This document shows, one piece after another, positions 29,136 through 41,855 of a DNA stretch of 64,000 bases (position 1 is its first letter; every line of letters begins with the position of its first letter). The notes beneath the pieces are model-generated. The model worked only from the letters and a program-made list of their open reading frames with translations. It made no database searches and was not told the DNA's origin. The stretch lies in contig JAUFSD010000004.1 in NCBI GenBank assembly GCA_033030425.1, positions 124,001 through 188,000 on the forward strand, in the 5' to 3' direction. The translations under genes and the position numbers were made by a program. The stretch is from Verpa conica (taxonomy: Eukaryota > Ascomycota > Pezizomycetes > Pezizales > Morchellaceae).

Positions 29136-32125
29136 TTGGAACGTTTCGCCTGTTTTCTTAGGCAGTCATATTCATGTATTTAAGGTCGGCTCTAGGGTAA
29201 AGTTTAGCTATATATAATTGAATCACATTGGGACCTACTATCGCTGGTGGCTTGGATATTTGGGGGAGTTTCCCAGACGGAGAATTGACATAAATACATT
29301 AGGATTTATGGTATCGAGGTTTATATGTGGGTCATCCGCTATCTCACTGGATGCGGTCTTGCCTGATAAGTATCTAAGTGGCCTCTGATAAGATTATTAA
29401 AGGATCACGTGACTCACTTATCTATTAATCTGTTCTAGGATTTACCTCTAGCACATAAGGATATTGAATTAAACAAGAATTACAATCTATACCGTAATTC
29501 TACGAAAGCTACAAAATTCATCTAGAGGTAGCCCACTCTTGAAACTTTGCCATGGCTTCCTTGCCGTACTTATTATGCGCAGCTTTATCACTTTGGTGCC
29601 TCTCAGTGTAATAGCCAAAGGGCCACTTTTGTGATAGCACCCGCAGATCTTTCTCAACCCGGCGCAGGGGACCAGATTCTGTGTACCCAGTTTGGAGGAT
29701 TTATCCGATTCCTGCTTAATAGGATAGATAACCTGCTGTAAGAACATTATTATTTAGGGTTAGGGTTTCTTATAAGGCTCGGTCAGCGTTATCGATTGAA
29801 AAGGCTTTATATATGGATATGGAATACTGTTCTGGCTGCGATTCACTGTTTTTTTGAAGATTTGTGGCGCCTCCTCAATATAAAGAAGACGAGTTCGGTA
29901 AAGTTCGTTTCGCTAGGGCGGCGCTGTATCAATCTACTCTGGGATTTTTTACGATGCATACTGCAATTACTCGACTGGTGCCTGCGCATCTGAAATTAAT
30001 ATAGCCTCCGGTAAGACTATTCTAGAAAAAGAATGGTGATCAGAGGTATTATAATCGATAACTCGCACTTATACGTTTCCGGAGTACAGTAATAGGGAGC
30101 GCCATTTCTTAACTACATGCCCGTCCATTGTAATCAGCACCCAAAGTGTTGTGGATTGATAGCACTCTAGCTATTCATTGAGTCTATATTACTATAGACT
30201 AAAGAAACTTAGTTGCTGGGTTCTGGCCAACCGCACAATCTCACAATATGACCTCGAAGGATAGACATGGTGTACCCTCTTATCAGATTGCAGAAACGCT
30301 TGACAATGAGTATGTTGCTGGAGTGTACCTGCATGAGTAGGATGACAAAACCACCGGCAGCCGCCCCATTAGCGTAAACCCTCACCTCGGGTGGCCGCCC
30401 GTAGTGATCATACCACCGATTGTCATTAATATTCCCTGAAAATTTGGGTTATAGTTAAGAGGATCAATATAGTGCTTGTATGATATAGGTTTAGTCATAG
30501 ATCAGGTATACTCAAGTGAGAAGGTATCTATAGAGTGCTTTGGAGGTGTCGATTTTCTTTATTGATACCTTACAAAGCTAGATTGAGGTAATTTATTTCC
30601 ACCAGCCTACCATAATGGTACTATGCCATCTTCAGCTGTGACTTTGGGTCATTTGCATTTTTATATCGCGCAAGAGGAAGTCCAAGAGCCCCCCTTAATA
30701 CCGAGGGGGAAAAGAGCCCCCTAAACACACCTCAAAGGTACAAAAACCTCTAAAGCTTTCAGGTGAAGATGGCCTACCGGTTATAGTGCCGGGAAGCCTA
30801 GTCGCACTTATTCTGGGACAAGTGAGAAACGGTCCGCGGTTCAGCCCCTGGGAGACACTTTTTTTTGATTTTGACTTTCTGAGTATTTTCTCTCCCCAAG
30901 AATATCTAGTCCGGCCGCTAATGCTCAAGGCTATAAAGTTGCATTTTCTACAGTGCCTCGTAATAGGTAGATGTCCGATCGCCTGAACACACAAAATATG
31001 CTCTAAAACAGCTATGTTATAACTGCTTTTCCCAGGACAACACTTAAGGGATTCTCTTGTTTTTTTGTTTTTTTTACTCATGAATTAGAGATTCTCTTGT
31101 AATTCTGTATAATAAAAGTTAATCATATGGAAAATTACCTTCTAGACTCATAAAATGTTGCTCATTGTAGTGTGGGCTCTAGGAGTTCTTGTATGGTGGA
31201 TCTCCAAAACAGTGCTAAGACCCGAGATTTGTATGGGGTCTTGGCACCTTTCAACAAAATTCACAACCTACCCTACTTCAGGTTTATACCACTACTCTCA
31301 TATGTCATGTATAGGGTTCTCGCTTTAGATATAGAGTTCTCATTAGATATTATATCTACCTATGGTACTAGAATTATTTAATTGTGTGAAAAAGCTCAAT
31401 TTTCGTGTCTTTAGGCGATCGGACGCTTATATTTTACGAGGCACTATCCCTTTCTCTGGTGATGGTGCCCACCCAAGATGGGGGCCAAAGGACTTGAGAA
31501 GATTCAAATCTTCTTACTGGCTAGAAGTATTGTCTCTGCCAGATACTTCACTCAAACGCTGTTGTTTATTGGTTATGTTGTGATTGACTAAACTACAGTA
31601 CCGCCATATTTGTGGGCAGCAAGTCTCATAAGACAAAGGGATACTAAGCTTCGTGACATTCTCGTGTGGCACTGCATATGCCAAGGTAGAGAGATCTTAC
31701 TCTTGAACCAATGATCTGTTTGCCGATATGCCAAGAAAGGCTGTGATGACTTCGCACCCCACCCAGGCACCCATCCAGATAAGATTCAGCTACATCACAA
31801 GAACTATACCCATCCACCATCACTCAGCACCAAAATATTTCTCGGGGTAACAAGTCCAGCTATCACATTATCGTAAACAAAACAGCCTTCACTGGAGAGT
31901 ACGCCTGGCTCGGGATATTCTCTACGTATCCTGTAAATGGGAAGCTGTCTGCTGTAGTTAGAGGTGCAACAGAACCCCCGATCTTCTATTGTAAAGTGCC
32001 TCTCAATCACTATACCTACTTACCGACGCGGGGTGTCATATGTCCCTAGCGCCCCGGAAGCCATTGTTGGGTTAACAATCACTAACATAAGGGGTAGTAT
32101 CAATACCAGAATTACTAGACTAGCC
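29136..32125. other. 3-kb intergenic region
   Basis: No convincing gene. It contains a telomere-like double repeat TTTAGGGTTAGGGTTT (29753-29768) and an inverted-repeat element (30951-31446). Short open frames such as 30695-31081 on the minus strand lack any recognisable sequence. Confidence 0.55.
30951..31446. mobile_element. Possible nonautonomous DNA transposon with terminal inverted repeats
   Basis: The left end (30951-31010) starts CAGTGCCTCGTAA and contains GTCCGATCGCCT. The right end (31385-31446) contains AGGCGATCGGAC and ends TTACGAGGCACT. The arms are about 60 bp and imperfect. A start of the form CAGTGCC is reminiscent of Tc1/mariner-pogo elements, but no clean TA duplication is visible. 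The interior is noncoding. Confidence 0.6.
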
Positions 32126-35100
32126 ATGGAACCAGTTTCTCTGACTATCGGTACAGCTATAGGTCTAGTAGGCCTGTATACTGTATGTTTGGAAGCAATG
32201 GAGCAAGTTGAAGCCGGAAAGAACTTTGAGCAAGACTCCTCACAGCTTCTTTCTATGCTTGATGCCGAGAGATTCCTTTTCAAAAAGTGGGGCGAGAAGG
32301 TTGGAATCAATAATCAATCAAAGCATCACCGGTGCTTGGATGATACAACGGAAGAGTTTTTGGTGGTTCGTAGCATCCTCAAGAGTCTCAACATCATATG
32401 GAGCGATTCGGAGACATTATCAATCAAATATGGTTTCGAAACACATAATAGTAATATCCCGCCGGGGGGCTCTGGAACCCCTGCGGCACACAATAACAGG
32501 AAAATATCATTACGGCGGAGGTTTGTTTGGGCATCGAAAGATAAGAAGCGATTCGAGCGACTCCTCGGTGATGTTGGCGGATTTATCCAGAGGTTGTACG
32601 ATGTGGTCTCTCTTGATAATGATTGTATGATCGCAGGGATTGGAAACAAGTTGACAGAATTAAGGGTGTACTTGGAAGGTATTTTCTCACATCTACATAA
32701 AATATACAGTGTGACCCATAGCTAACGAAAATTAGCTGGCGCTCAGCAAAGAAGGGATGATAAGATCGAAGAATTGGCGTTCCACAGCGACATGAGAACA
32801 TTTATTAATGGTCGGTAATACTATGGCGGTTAATTCGAAATAGCAAATGACTAAACCTACGTAGAACAGCGCCGCAAGGAGCTTTTGAACTGGATAGGGG
32901 TGATCTCGACGGAGGCTAGGTACGACGATGCAAAACGTGCAAGGCATCCCAATACTTGTACTTGGATCCGCTACAACGACGATTTTTTGGACTGGTTTGG
33001 GCCTCCTTACGATACTGGTAGATTGCTGTGGATTCACGGGGGTCCTGGAATGGGCAAGACATTTCTCTCCGCGAGCATTATCGAGTACTTAAGAATGCAA
33101 TCCTCCCGCCCAACAGCTTATTTCTTCTGTGCGAATGAGAGTATCGAAACGAATCAGGCTATATCTATCCTCCGTTCATGGATAGTGCAACTAGCGGCGA
33201 GAAGAGAAGAAGCCCTAGAGGTCATTAGTCGATATAGAACTGTTGACTCTCAGCGCGCAGTCTCCTCCGTCTTATGGAAGATCTTTGGTGATATTCTTCA
33301 AGAAGTGGGGGGCTGTCATTTGGTTATTGATGGATTTGATGAGTGCCTTGATTCTGATCCTACTTCAAAGGTTCATCAAGAAGATACAAGGACGCAGTTC
33401 TTAGAGGATTTACAGCACTCAATAAAATCAACTGGGGCAAAGGTCCTTCTCATTAGTCGGAACTTGGACATTATCCGGATTGGTCTCGGGACTGGAGACC
33501 CAACCTTAAACCTTCAGACGATATCTGAATATGCTATTAGAATGGAGGATACCACCGATGATATCAAATCACTGTCACGAGCTATCGCAGAATCGAAGAT
33601 CAAAGATTCCACCCAGCAGAATAAAATTGCAAATCATCTCTCATCTAGGTGCCAAGGGATGTTCCTTTGGGTCCAGCTCGAGGGAAAGCAGCTGCGACGC
33701 GGAATGGACACTAATCTTCTTGAAACGATACTTGAATCAACGCCTCAGGGTTTAGACCAAGCATATAATCGGAATCTTACTGAGATTTCGAAAATGCCAA
33801 AACATGATCGTGAACGTGCTACGGATATCCTACGATGGATTCTCTTTGCATATCGGCCTCTTTCCGTACGAGAGCTCCTTCATGCTATTTTAGCCAATGA
33901 CGAGAGTACGCTCCAAAGCAGTACTCTTTCCGATATTGACGATGATATGATCCAAGCGAGTATTCTCACACCGTGTGGCTCACTCATAGAGGTGCGAAAG
34001 AATGAAGATACTCTCTGCGCTGGAGACCGCACAATTCATTTTATTCACTTTTCAGCCAAGGAGTTTCTTCTAAGCGCTCAGGAAAAGTCTAAATACCCCC
34101 ACCTCAGCGACGTTTTTTTCGCAGAAAATGGGGAGCATCATGGGATACTTGCTAGTACCTGTATTTCTTATCCGTTCCTGGGGGCGGTGAAAACCTCAGA
34201 TTCAATCCTCACTACGTTTTTGAGCTACTGCTACAATTATTGGGCAGACCATTTTCATCTATCTACCGGCGACACTCGGTCCAAGTGCATCAACCTGCAG
34301 AGAAAACTATTAGTTCCGGGGCCAGCCTTCGATCACTGGGTAGATAAGAGCTATAAAGAAAAGCTTGATTTCTGGGAGTGGAACTCAATGTTTCTGCAGG
34401 GTGAGATTCTAACCCCACTTCACGTCGCTTGTCGGTTCGATTTAATCGACCTCTGCTGCGAAGCACTACGGCTTTTGGGTGGAAAGAAGGTTCCTCAAAG
34501 CGTGCTGCTCATTGTAGCATACTATGGCTATTATGAGATAATGCAATTTCTACTTTCGGTGAAGGGCGTGGACGTGAATGCAATAGGTGGTCAAGATAAA
34601 AGCACACCACTATCTTTTGCATCAACCATGGGTCATGAAGCGATTGTCCGACTACTCCTTGAGAGAAAGGGTATTGATGTGAATAAAAGAGTCCCATGGC
34701 TAACGATGCAAAGTGGCGGTGAGTTGTTGGCTCGGTTACCCTCCGGTAGAAGTAGTTTATATGTGGATGGGTTCTCGCTACTACATGTAGTCACGGTGAC
34801 GAGAGATGAGCCGATAGCCAAACTACTACTAGCTAGGAGTGATATAGATGTGAATCAAAGGCATTATAGTGGATATACGCCACTACAGATGGCAGCGAAA
34901 ACTGGCTTTGAAGGAGGTGTTAGGCTACTGCTGGCTAGACATGACATAAAGGTGAATATAGTTCAACGTAGGCGAACGGCACTAGACACCCTAAAGGAGT
35001 TCTGCCATGAAGAGCCTGCTAAAACTCGGATCGCCGAACTTATACGTCAAAAAGGTGGGAAGACTGCTGCCGAAATAGCGACTATCGAGGAAGAGCTGGC

Positions 35101-35194
35101 TATGAGATTTCGCTACTGGGTATACCATACCTCACTATTCTTTTTGTTCCTCGCTTCTCTATATTTTGTATCCCTCGCGAATCTCTTTACATAA
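32126..35194 (+). CDS. NLR-type protein: HeLo domain, NACHT NTPase, ankyrin repeats, C-terminal membrane segment
   Basis: Proposed exons are 32126-32678, 32736-32810 and 32865-35194, about 985 residues. Intron 1 is well supported (GTATTT...CTAAC...TTAG); the donor of intron 2 (GTCGGT) is weaker. The start MEPVSLTIGTAIGLVGLY and following helices match the HeLo (prion-inhibition) domain, residues 1 to about 200. The NACHT domain has Walker A GGPGMGKT (about 268) and Walker B HLVIDGFDEC (about 360). Ankyrin-like repeats start near residue 727 (TPLHVA, STPLSFAS, YTPLQMAA). The last 25-30 residues are strongly hydrophobic (SLFFLFLASLYFVSLANLF). Such fungal NLRs control heterokaryon incompatibility and regulated cell death: ankyrins sense, NACHT oligomerises, HeLo attacks membranes. 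A C-terminal membrane segment is not usual. The start at 32126 was chosen over an upstream in-frame codon because HeLo domains begin this way. Confidence 0.9.
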
Positions 35195-35986
35195 AGATGT
35201 AGATAGTTGAGCAACACTTGGTATTTAGTTTAAGTCATAAAGTGGGCTATAGGATGGTTTTCTCTTTACGATTTGGCTTTTCTTTTCTTATGTTTATCAT
35301 GTATTAAAGTGGATAGAGCTATTCTGCCCTAAAACTTTACATTGAATGAGGGAAGGAAACAGGTTGTTAGGTGGTAGGAATGGGGGATTTGATTTTCAGT
35401 ACCGAAACTATTGATAGAATACTGGCAGGTAGGAGAAAAGAACCCCGTAAATTGGCTCTCGTGCTATAACTGGTTTTCTCTACTCAGGTAACTCTCTTGG
35501 GTGCCTCCTTATATCTATAATTCCATAGTCTACGCCAAGCCCGCTGTCTAACCATAACTAGTTGTATTACTACCTTTATCTCTAACTAGAATAATGACCA
35601 AGGCGATATGCACTACTACTTTAATTAATTGATCTCTGTTGGGACGGTTAAACTGGGGTTGACTACTTATTACAAAACCTGTGCGAGGAAGAAGGGGTTA
35701 GAAAAACCAGTTCGTGTAACAAGCCAAGCCTGCAGTGGAACAAGAAAAAGCAAAAATTAATACGAGAATTGTAACACCATCCAATATTATTGGTCCCCTC
35801 CCTGGTATCCCTACCCTTTAATCTTTTTTTATACCTCACAAGGAATAAAGTATTTTCCAGCGAATGAGAGTCTAAGAATCTATGCGTTCCCCCTCTCATC
35901 CCCCGTACCGAGGGGAGAGGGCGAACTCACATAGTGATCTCTTTTGAAGACGAAACCCCCTTTCTCTTCCCCATTCTTCATCAAAA
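35195..35986. other. Intergenic, nothing recognised
   Basis: Separates the NLR from the Cys-rich gene. A 78-codon minus-strand frame (35663-35899) has no features. A pyrimidine-rich tract (35939-35984) lies just before the next start codon, as in many fungal promoters. Confidence 0.5.
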
Positions 35987-36983
35987 ATGTTTGTCCACAG
36001 TATATTTTCAACACTCCTACTCAACCTTCTCGCCCTCCCATTTGCTGTCGGAGACATAGCAGATGGTAAACAACTACTACCACCACCAGAAGACCTCTTT
36101 GTTGTTCCACCATCCTCAAACGGAGGTTTTGGCGCGTCGCCGGCAGCCCTGTTTGCGCGGCAACAACAGTATGTTTGTACAGACCCCGCTTACTGTAAGT
36201 ATACACTGGCCATATCCTCAATACTCTGTAGGTGCTGATGTAAACCATGCAGCTGTACAATGTGTTGCTGTGATTGGGAAATGTTGTCAGTCTACTACAT
36301 ACTGTGTATGACCTCCCCCTCCCCCAGAAACCGGCTTGTGTTGTACTAGGAGCTTATTATATTTATCTACCTACTAGTGCCCAAATAATCTCCCATTCTG
36401 CTGTACAGTTGGCGATACAGTAAGTCCCTCGGCCTCCTAGAAAGAAACACTACTCACAAATACAGTGCCAAATCCTCAACGGCCAACAATCCTGTTGCCC
36501 AAGTGGTTATGAAACTTGCGACGGCCGCCAATGTAGCGTAGCTGGGTATCTCCTATCCTCCTCGCTCCCCTACACCCCAACGTACTAACTAACCACAGAT
36601 CCCTCTGCTGCAACGACTACAACCACACCTGCCGCTCCACCGAGACCTGCTGTGGGAACGGGTGTTGTCCTAACCACGGAAAATGCTGTGGTGAATTCTG
36701 CTGCGATAACGACGAGCAGTGTTGTAGGAAGAGTGATGGGACGGGGGGGTGCTGTTATGCTGGTACAATATGTTGTGGAAATCAATGCTGTAATGAGGCG
36801 ACGCAGTATTGCTCGGCTGGGGTTTGTATGAATAACGTTACGCCGACGAGGACCGTGATGAGGACTACAACGACGGGTGTGCCGAGGATCACGGTGGTCA
36901 CGGGGGCTGCGGGTAGGGTGTTGGTTGGAGGGCTGGGTATGGTGCCGTTAGGGGTGGCTTTTGAGCTGGGGGTGGGGTTTTAG
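35987..36983 (+). CDS. Secreted cysteine-rich protein, probably GPI-anchored, five exons
   Basis: Proposed exons are 35987-36194, 36232-36305, 36378-36419, 36466-36545 and 36599-36983, about 262 residues. Introns are 37-72 bp with GTAAGT/GTATG/GTATCT donors and AG acceptors. Every join keeps a single frame in which Cys-Cys pairs recur. A signal peptide covers about residues 1-22 (LLLNLLALPFAV). About 35 cysteines follow, many as CC doublets with spacings such as CCGNGCC, CCGEFCC and CCGNQCC, giving a granulin-like appearance. After a Thr-rich stretch the C-terminus is hydrophobic and ends without charges, as in GPI-anchor signals. I do not recognise the family. A cell-wall or surface structural role is inferred. 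Sense-strand composition moves from C-rich to very G-rich. Confidence 0.78.
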
Positions 36984-37683
36984 AAGGTATTGCAGTAGTT
37001 TATATTGTAATTTGATGGGTTTTATGAGCGATGGAATCAGCATTTTTTCCCTCCAAGCGGTGCTTTATACATACTATTAGTAGCTCCTGTTGAAAGAATA
37101 CATGTAATAGGGGGTGATATCTCTCATATATACTTTTATACACGAACCCTGTGAAAGTACGGGCACGAGCAATAGAATGATAGTTTGATGATACGCCTAG
37201 AGGAGGGGGGTAAGCCCGACCTCTTACACCTTACATGCCTATGAGATCGACCGCTGTCGGCCATACTCCAACACTCAAACAGGCTTTGGCCACTAGTAAT
37301 ATTCTACGCCCTCACACAGCTCTATTCGTTATGGCCGAGTTAATATTGTATCAGGACTTGGGGGTACACTGAACTCCCTCAACTAAGCGACCGATAAAGC
37401 GCGAATTAAGAAATAAATAGTTTTTTTTGTTGAGTATTCAATCCAAGCGATAAACCCCATCCCTATCATTCCGATAAACTGTCAGGGCCTGCAGGATGGA
37501 GTCAGGCTCAGCTTCTGTTCTAGCAGTAGTATTCGCCGCAGGACCTGCCCGAGTACATATCACACTTATAGCCAAGACTCTACACTGCAACTAACCAACC
37601 CCATACCAATGGTGGCGTTCATTATCATGTCAATCTCCCGATTAGGCAGCCTGCATTTACGGCGGTAGACAATAAATACTACG

Positions 37684-37715
37684 TGCCGACACTACCACGT
37701 CCGGTGGTGTCGGCG
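37684..37715. repeat. Short hairpin
   Basis: CCGACACTACC and GGTGGTGTCGG face each other across six bases. Ten of eleven arm positions pair, the remaining one as T-G in RNA. It may be a structured RNA element or the tip of an old foldback repeat. Confidence 0.5.
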
Positions 37716-38172
37716 GGGAACCGTCCCATAGTTCAAACCAACTAACTATTATCTGTCCGGGTGGAGGGTCTAGTTAGAGCAGGTATATCCTTCACTGGTA
37801 ATGCGACGCTGGAAGCATCACATGCTCTGAGTGCCTAGATTATTGGCTAAATCAAGCAGCCAACTCAAAACCTGCCAGGCCTTCGCCCACACCCATCGTT
37901 CAGGCATGAAGTACCTAAAGATGCAAGCCTAATATTCATTAATTAAAGATGCATTTTATCACTAGCTAGAGACAATCATGTCCAATAAAGACTCTCTTCC
38001 CGATACTCGCATTCCTGAGTATTTCTAGCCTTTCCCAAAAAATAAAATAGATCAGATAAGAAAACTACAAGACCAAAATCATAACCCCCTCACCTAACAT
38101 TTCGATCCCTTAATTTCGTCACTGCATAGTATCAAGCCTTCATTGTCACCGTTGTACGATATTATGAAGTAG

Positions 38173-38279
38173 CATTATGATCGGTGGGCCATAAACGGTA
38201 TTCTTGCATCTCTAACGGTATGAGGGGCCCACCCATACTGCCAAAGATACAAGATTACCATTTATCCCGATCATAATAC
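38173..38279. repeat. Foldback element with about 45-bp arms and almost no loop
   Basis: The left half (from CATTATGATCGG) and the right half (ending CCCGATCATAATA) are reverse complements with scattered mismatches. The centre is the palindrome GGGGCCC. In RNA it would form a long, nearly continuous hairpin. Confidence 0.7.
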
Positions 38280-41200
38280 ACTTCTCCATGGTATATTGAA
38301 TAGGGTAGAAATACTAGTATATATGTATGATGTATATCATATCATGAGAAGCAAGATATTAGTTTAGTTACTAGGCTAAGTGCCAAGGTAATATGTGACT
38401 TACAAATGTGCGTATAATCAAACTTGTCTAAACTAGTTAGCGCATGAGAGAAAAGAAACGCGGGGTGTTTAAATTTACTTTCTCATACCTCTTTTGACTC
38501 GCTGCCGTGCCGGTATAATCTCATGATTATAGTCATTTCTCTATTTGATATTATATCATTAGCTAAAAGAGCTAAACCTAATTTGTCGGTGAAACGGATA
38601 GTACCGAAACAGTGTCTAGCCCACTCTCCCCAGTACAGGGTGGAGATATATATGATCGAAGAACTAAAACTGAGACTAATAATTAGCTAATTTACTAGTA
38701 TGCCATTATATGATAGCTGGGGATACCCACCTGCAGTGTTAGTTTGAGATCCAAAGACTTGTATCTAAAAACTACTATTCCCTGAAAGCCACCCAATGAC
38801 TTTTCCTATTAAATATTAATAGAACACATCTTAAAGCTTTGCTACTGGCCCAATGACAATAAACCGGAGACATTTATATTACTAGACAGCTGCCAAAACT
38901 CCGTCTTGGCCCGGAAGATATCCCCCCCTAAACTTCTATGAACAATATTTGAATGTGGTGCCAAGATAGCTTCTAAAGTTATGTAAAGAGTTGAAGGTTG
39001 TAGAAGGAAGGGTGACTTATTACAACCCCACCACCTCTTTTATATTCTCTATTAATTCCGTTCAGTGTGCTGGGCATAAACCGTTGTAGCATTGACCAAG
39101 GCCGAAATGACTAAATATGCTACCTTTGTCTGTTCTGGGTGCTTGAGATAAGACAGTCACTTTGCCGAGTATACCGTGGGGGGACCTAAGCACAAGTTTC
39201 AGTAAAGAATAAGAACTTAGGGGGTGTGGATCACAAAATAGACGCTATTAAACGCAAGGAGGATTATAGGAACATGGCCTCAATATATTTATATCAGCTG
39301 GCTAGACCCCCATGACCAAGAGGTGCTCACGCTACGATGCTGGTAAAAAGTTGGTCGAGGAGTCTAGATAGTCGGAAGCTTAAAGATTATACCCAAATGA
39401 TTTGTAAATGAAATAAGGAAATATCAGCCGATTGACCTTCAAAGTGGGGTTTTTCACTAGGCCTCCTGAGCCAGGTAGTGGGTATTAAGACTTCCGTGTC
39501 TCCGAGGCTATGATTGCCTCCCTTCGCATTTCGCATAGCAAGAGGAGGTTTGAATTTGAACATTACTATGCCCTATACGACCCTAATGTAAGTGGGGAAA
39601 AAAAATTGAGACTCTTACTGGTAAATCGATTAAAGTCTTTCTTAACCGAAGAAGCCGAAAAGTTGAATCGGAGAGCATTTGTTTATCTGGTCAACCGATC
39701 AACTACATTAGCAACATTACCAAAACAGCAAAACCCCGCGAAAATAGACCAACAGAGAAATAACAGTGCTAATTATGGGGCTTTTGAGAAGTAGCTGAGG
39801 CTCTTGAAATGAAAGTAAATTTTTGCACGTGGGGACCTTTGTCAGAGCGTAATGGGGGGTATGTATGGTAGGAAGATTTTAGCTGATGATAAGAACTCAG
39901 CGTGGCCCAACTCAAGGCAAAGAGAATTTGGACACTTGGGATAGCACGAACTCAACAACGTCTTTTTAGATGGGGTAGGCCCTCCCACAATCCGACGAAG
40001 CAGCTCTGGTACCATCAATCAAGACCATAGCATTTCCACCTCTTCTGCCTTGTCATCACACGTAGTAAGAAAGACCTATCTCAGGAAAAATCAGCCTCTT
40101 GTTCCATACAGAACAGAGTAAATTCTACTGCAAGCGGATTGCTGCTTGAAGTGGGAAGAATAGATAAAGTGAGGGGAGGAATGATATTTAGTGATGATGA
40201 TAGATACTAGGTGAGAACGGTTAGAGAACGTAGATAGGCAGTACTGGTATCTATATAGGCAAATTGGATGCTGTGATATCCTATTTTTCTATGCCTAGCT
40301 CGCACGGGCGCATGTTTTCTGAGTACCCCGCATAGATCTAGCTGATTGGCCGCGCAGTCTACTATCAAACAGCCTTGTTTGCAGAAGACAAAAAAAAACC
40401 AGCTATGGAGAGATCAAGGCATGTCGTCACCTCTCCAAGGATAAATGGGGGGGTGTAACATTGAAACTATGATGGTGAAACATATAGTTCCCAGTCATCC
40501 AGGATTGCTCGTCTCCCAGGAAAAGAACCAGGAAAAAGGGGGGCACATGCAGGCACGACTGGGGGGTTTTTAAGTGGCGGAAGTATGCATTTTGACACTA
40601 TTTATTCAATAGTATACTATTTCTGGTAACGGAAGCCTTTTGAGTCATTATAAAAGTAAGAATAATAGCTTGTTGTTTGTCTTAGGGTTACTAGGTGGGT
40701 TTGAGATTCCGAGACACCTCCGTGTGTACCCCCTGTTTTTTGGTTTTTTTGCTGGAGGACGAGTAAGATTGTTTCTGAACCCTGCTCATCAACTCTTGTT
40801 TCTTGTTTCTTAGGACTAGTAGAGTACGGTGACAAAGATCGAGGAGTTAGCGTAAACGTTTATGACAGCTTCTAGGATCTCTAGTGGAGACCTAAAGCCT
40901 CAAATATAGGTGCATGGTATAGTTAAATCCTAATAAAGTACAAACCAGCGAATCCGGCTACGACCCAAAAACAAGGCAAGGGAAGGTGTTCAATGTGAGC
41001 GCTACTGTTAACCCAAATCATCGGTTATCACTCGCATGGCTGTACTAATTAGGATATGCGGCTCTCAGACCTACTAACACATTCAGCTCCAACTAATATT
41101 CTACGTCATCATATTAGATATCAATGACTCTAATACCCTCGAGCCCTCTACTGCCGTCATATATTGGATGATGTAGTTCTTGCCCGACGGGTGCCTCCGT

Positions 41201-41855
41201 GTACTTCACTACCGCTTTCAGGTTGTATTATATTAGGTCATCAGATTACGTAATATGTGAGTGATATATTCTTGATTAGATTAGATTAAATGCCTTTAAC
41301 CCTAACCCACAGAGATAACTGTGCTTGTTTTGTTTATGTATCATTGCCATCAATTGATTGGAGCTACAGACGAGACTAGTGCACTCATACTTGCAAGGCA
41401 TTTCCGGAGTGCGATAGACTCGAGCTGCATATATTTGGTGACGTTTTTATAGTATACAGACTCACTCCATTCCGGAGAATATACTCAAGGCTATATAGCT
41501 AGTTTTATTTATTTCTATTGGGTCGCTTAAGTCGGGGATGCCTTATACATTTTGCTTTAAATCAAGGTTGGCTTCTTGCGGCGGAAACTGGCAGTCCCAA
41601 TAGATGTATTTTCGCCTTATTAGGTGACTTTTTGGTAAAGTGATTAAGGAATCATGTCTTAATTCGGCAATAGGCCAGACGTGACTTGTAGTATACTCGA
41701 TTGATCGATCTACGTGGTTAAACGCTACCCTTACAAACCGCATGATGCACGGGGCGGGCAGTGGTTGCCTGAACCTCCACTCCCCCTCCTTCAGGCCTTA
41801 AAACCTGTGCCCCCATGGTTATACTTTATACTCCCCTTACAACACAACACCGACC

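Larger units (their letters stand above)
36984..41855. other. 4.9-kb gene-free region
   Basis: I see no supportable gene. A 94-codon frame at 39510-39794 is the longest plausible one but resembles nothing known. Two perfect or near-perfect inverted repeats are listed separately. A telomere-like TTTAACCCTAACCC lies near 41295-41308. Confidence 0.55.

Noticed and set aside
30695..31081. 128-codon minus-strand frame
   Set aside because: It overlaps the inverted-repeat element and has random-looking composition.
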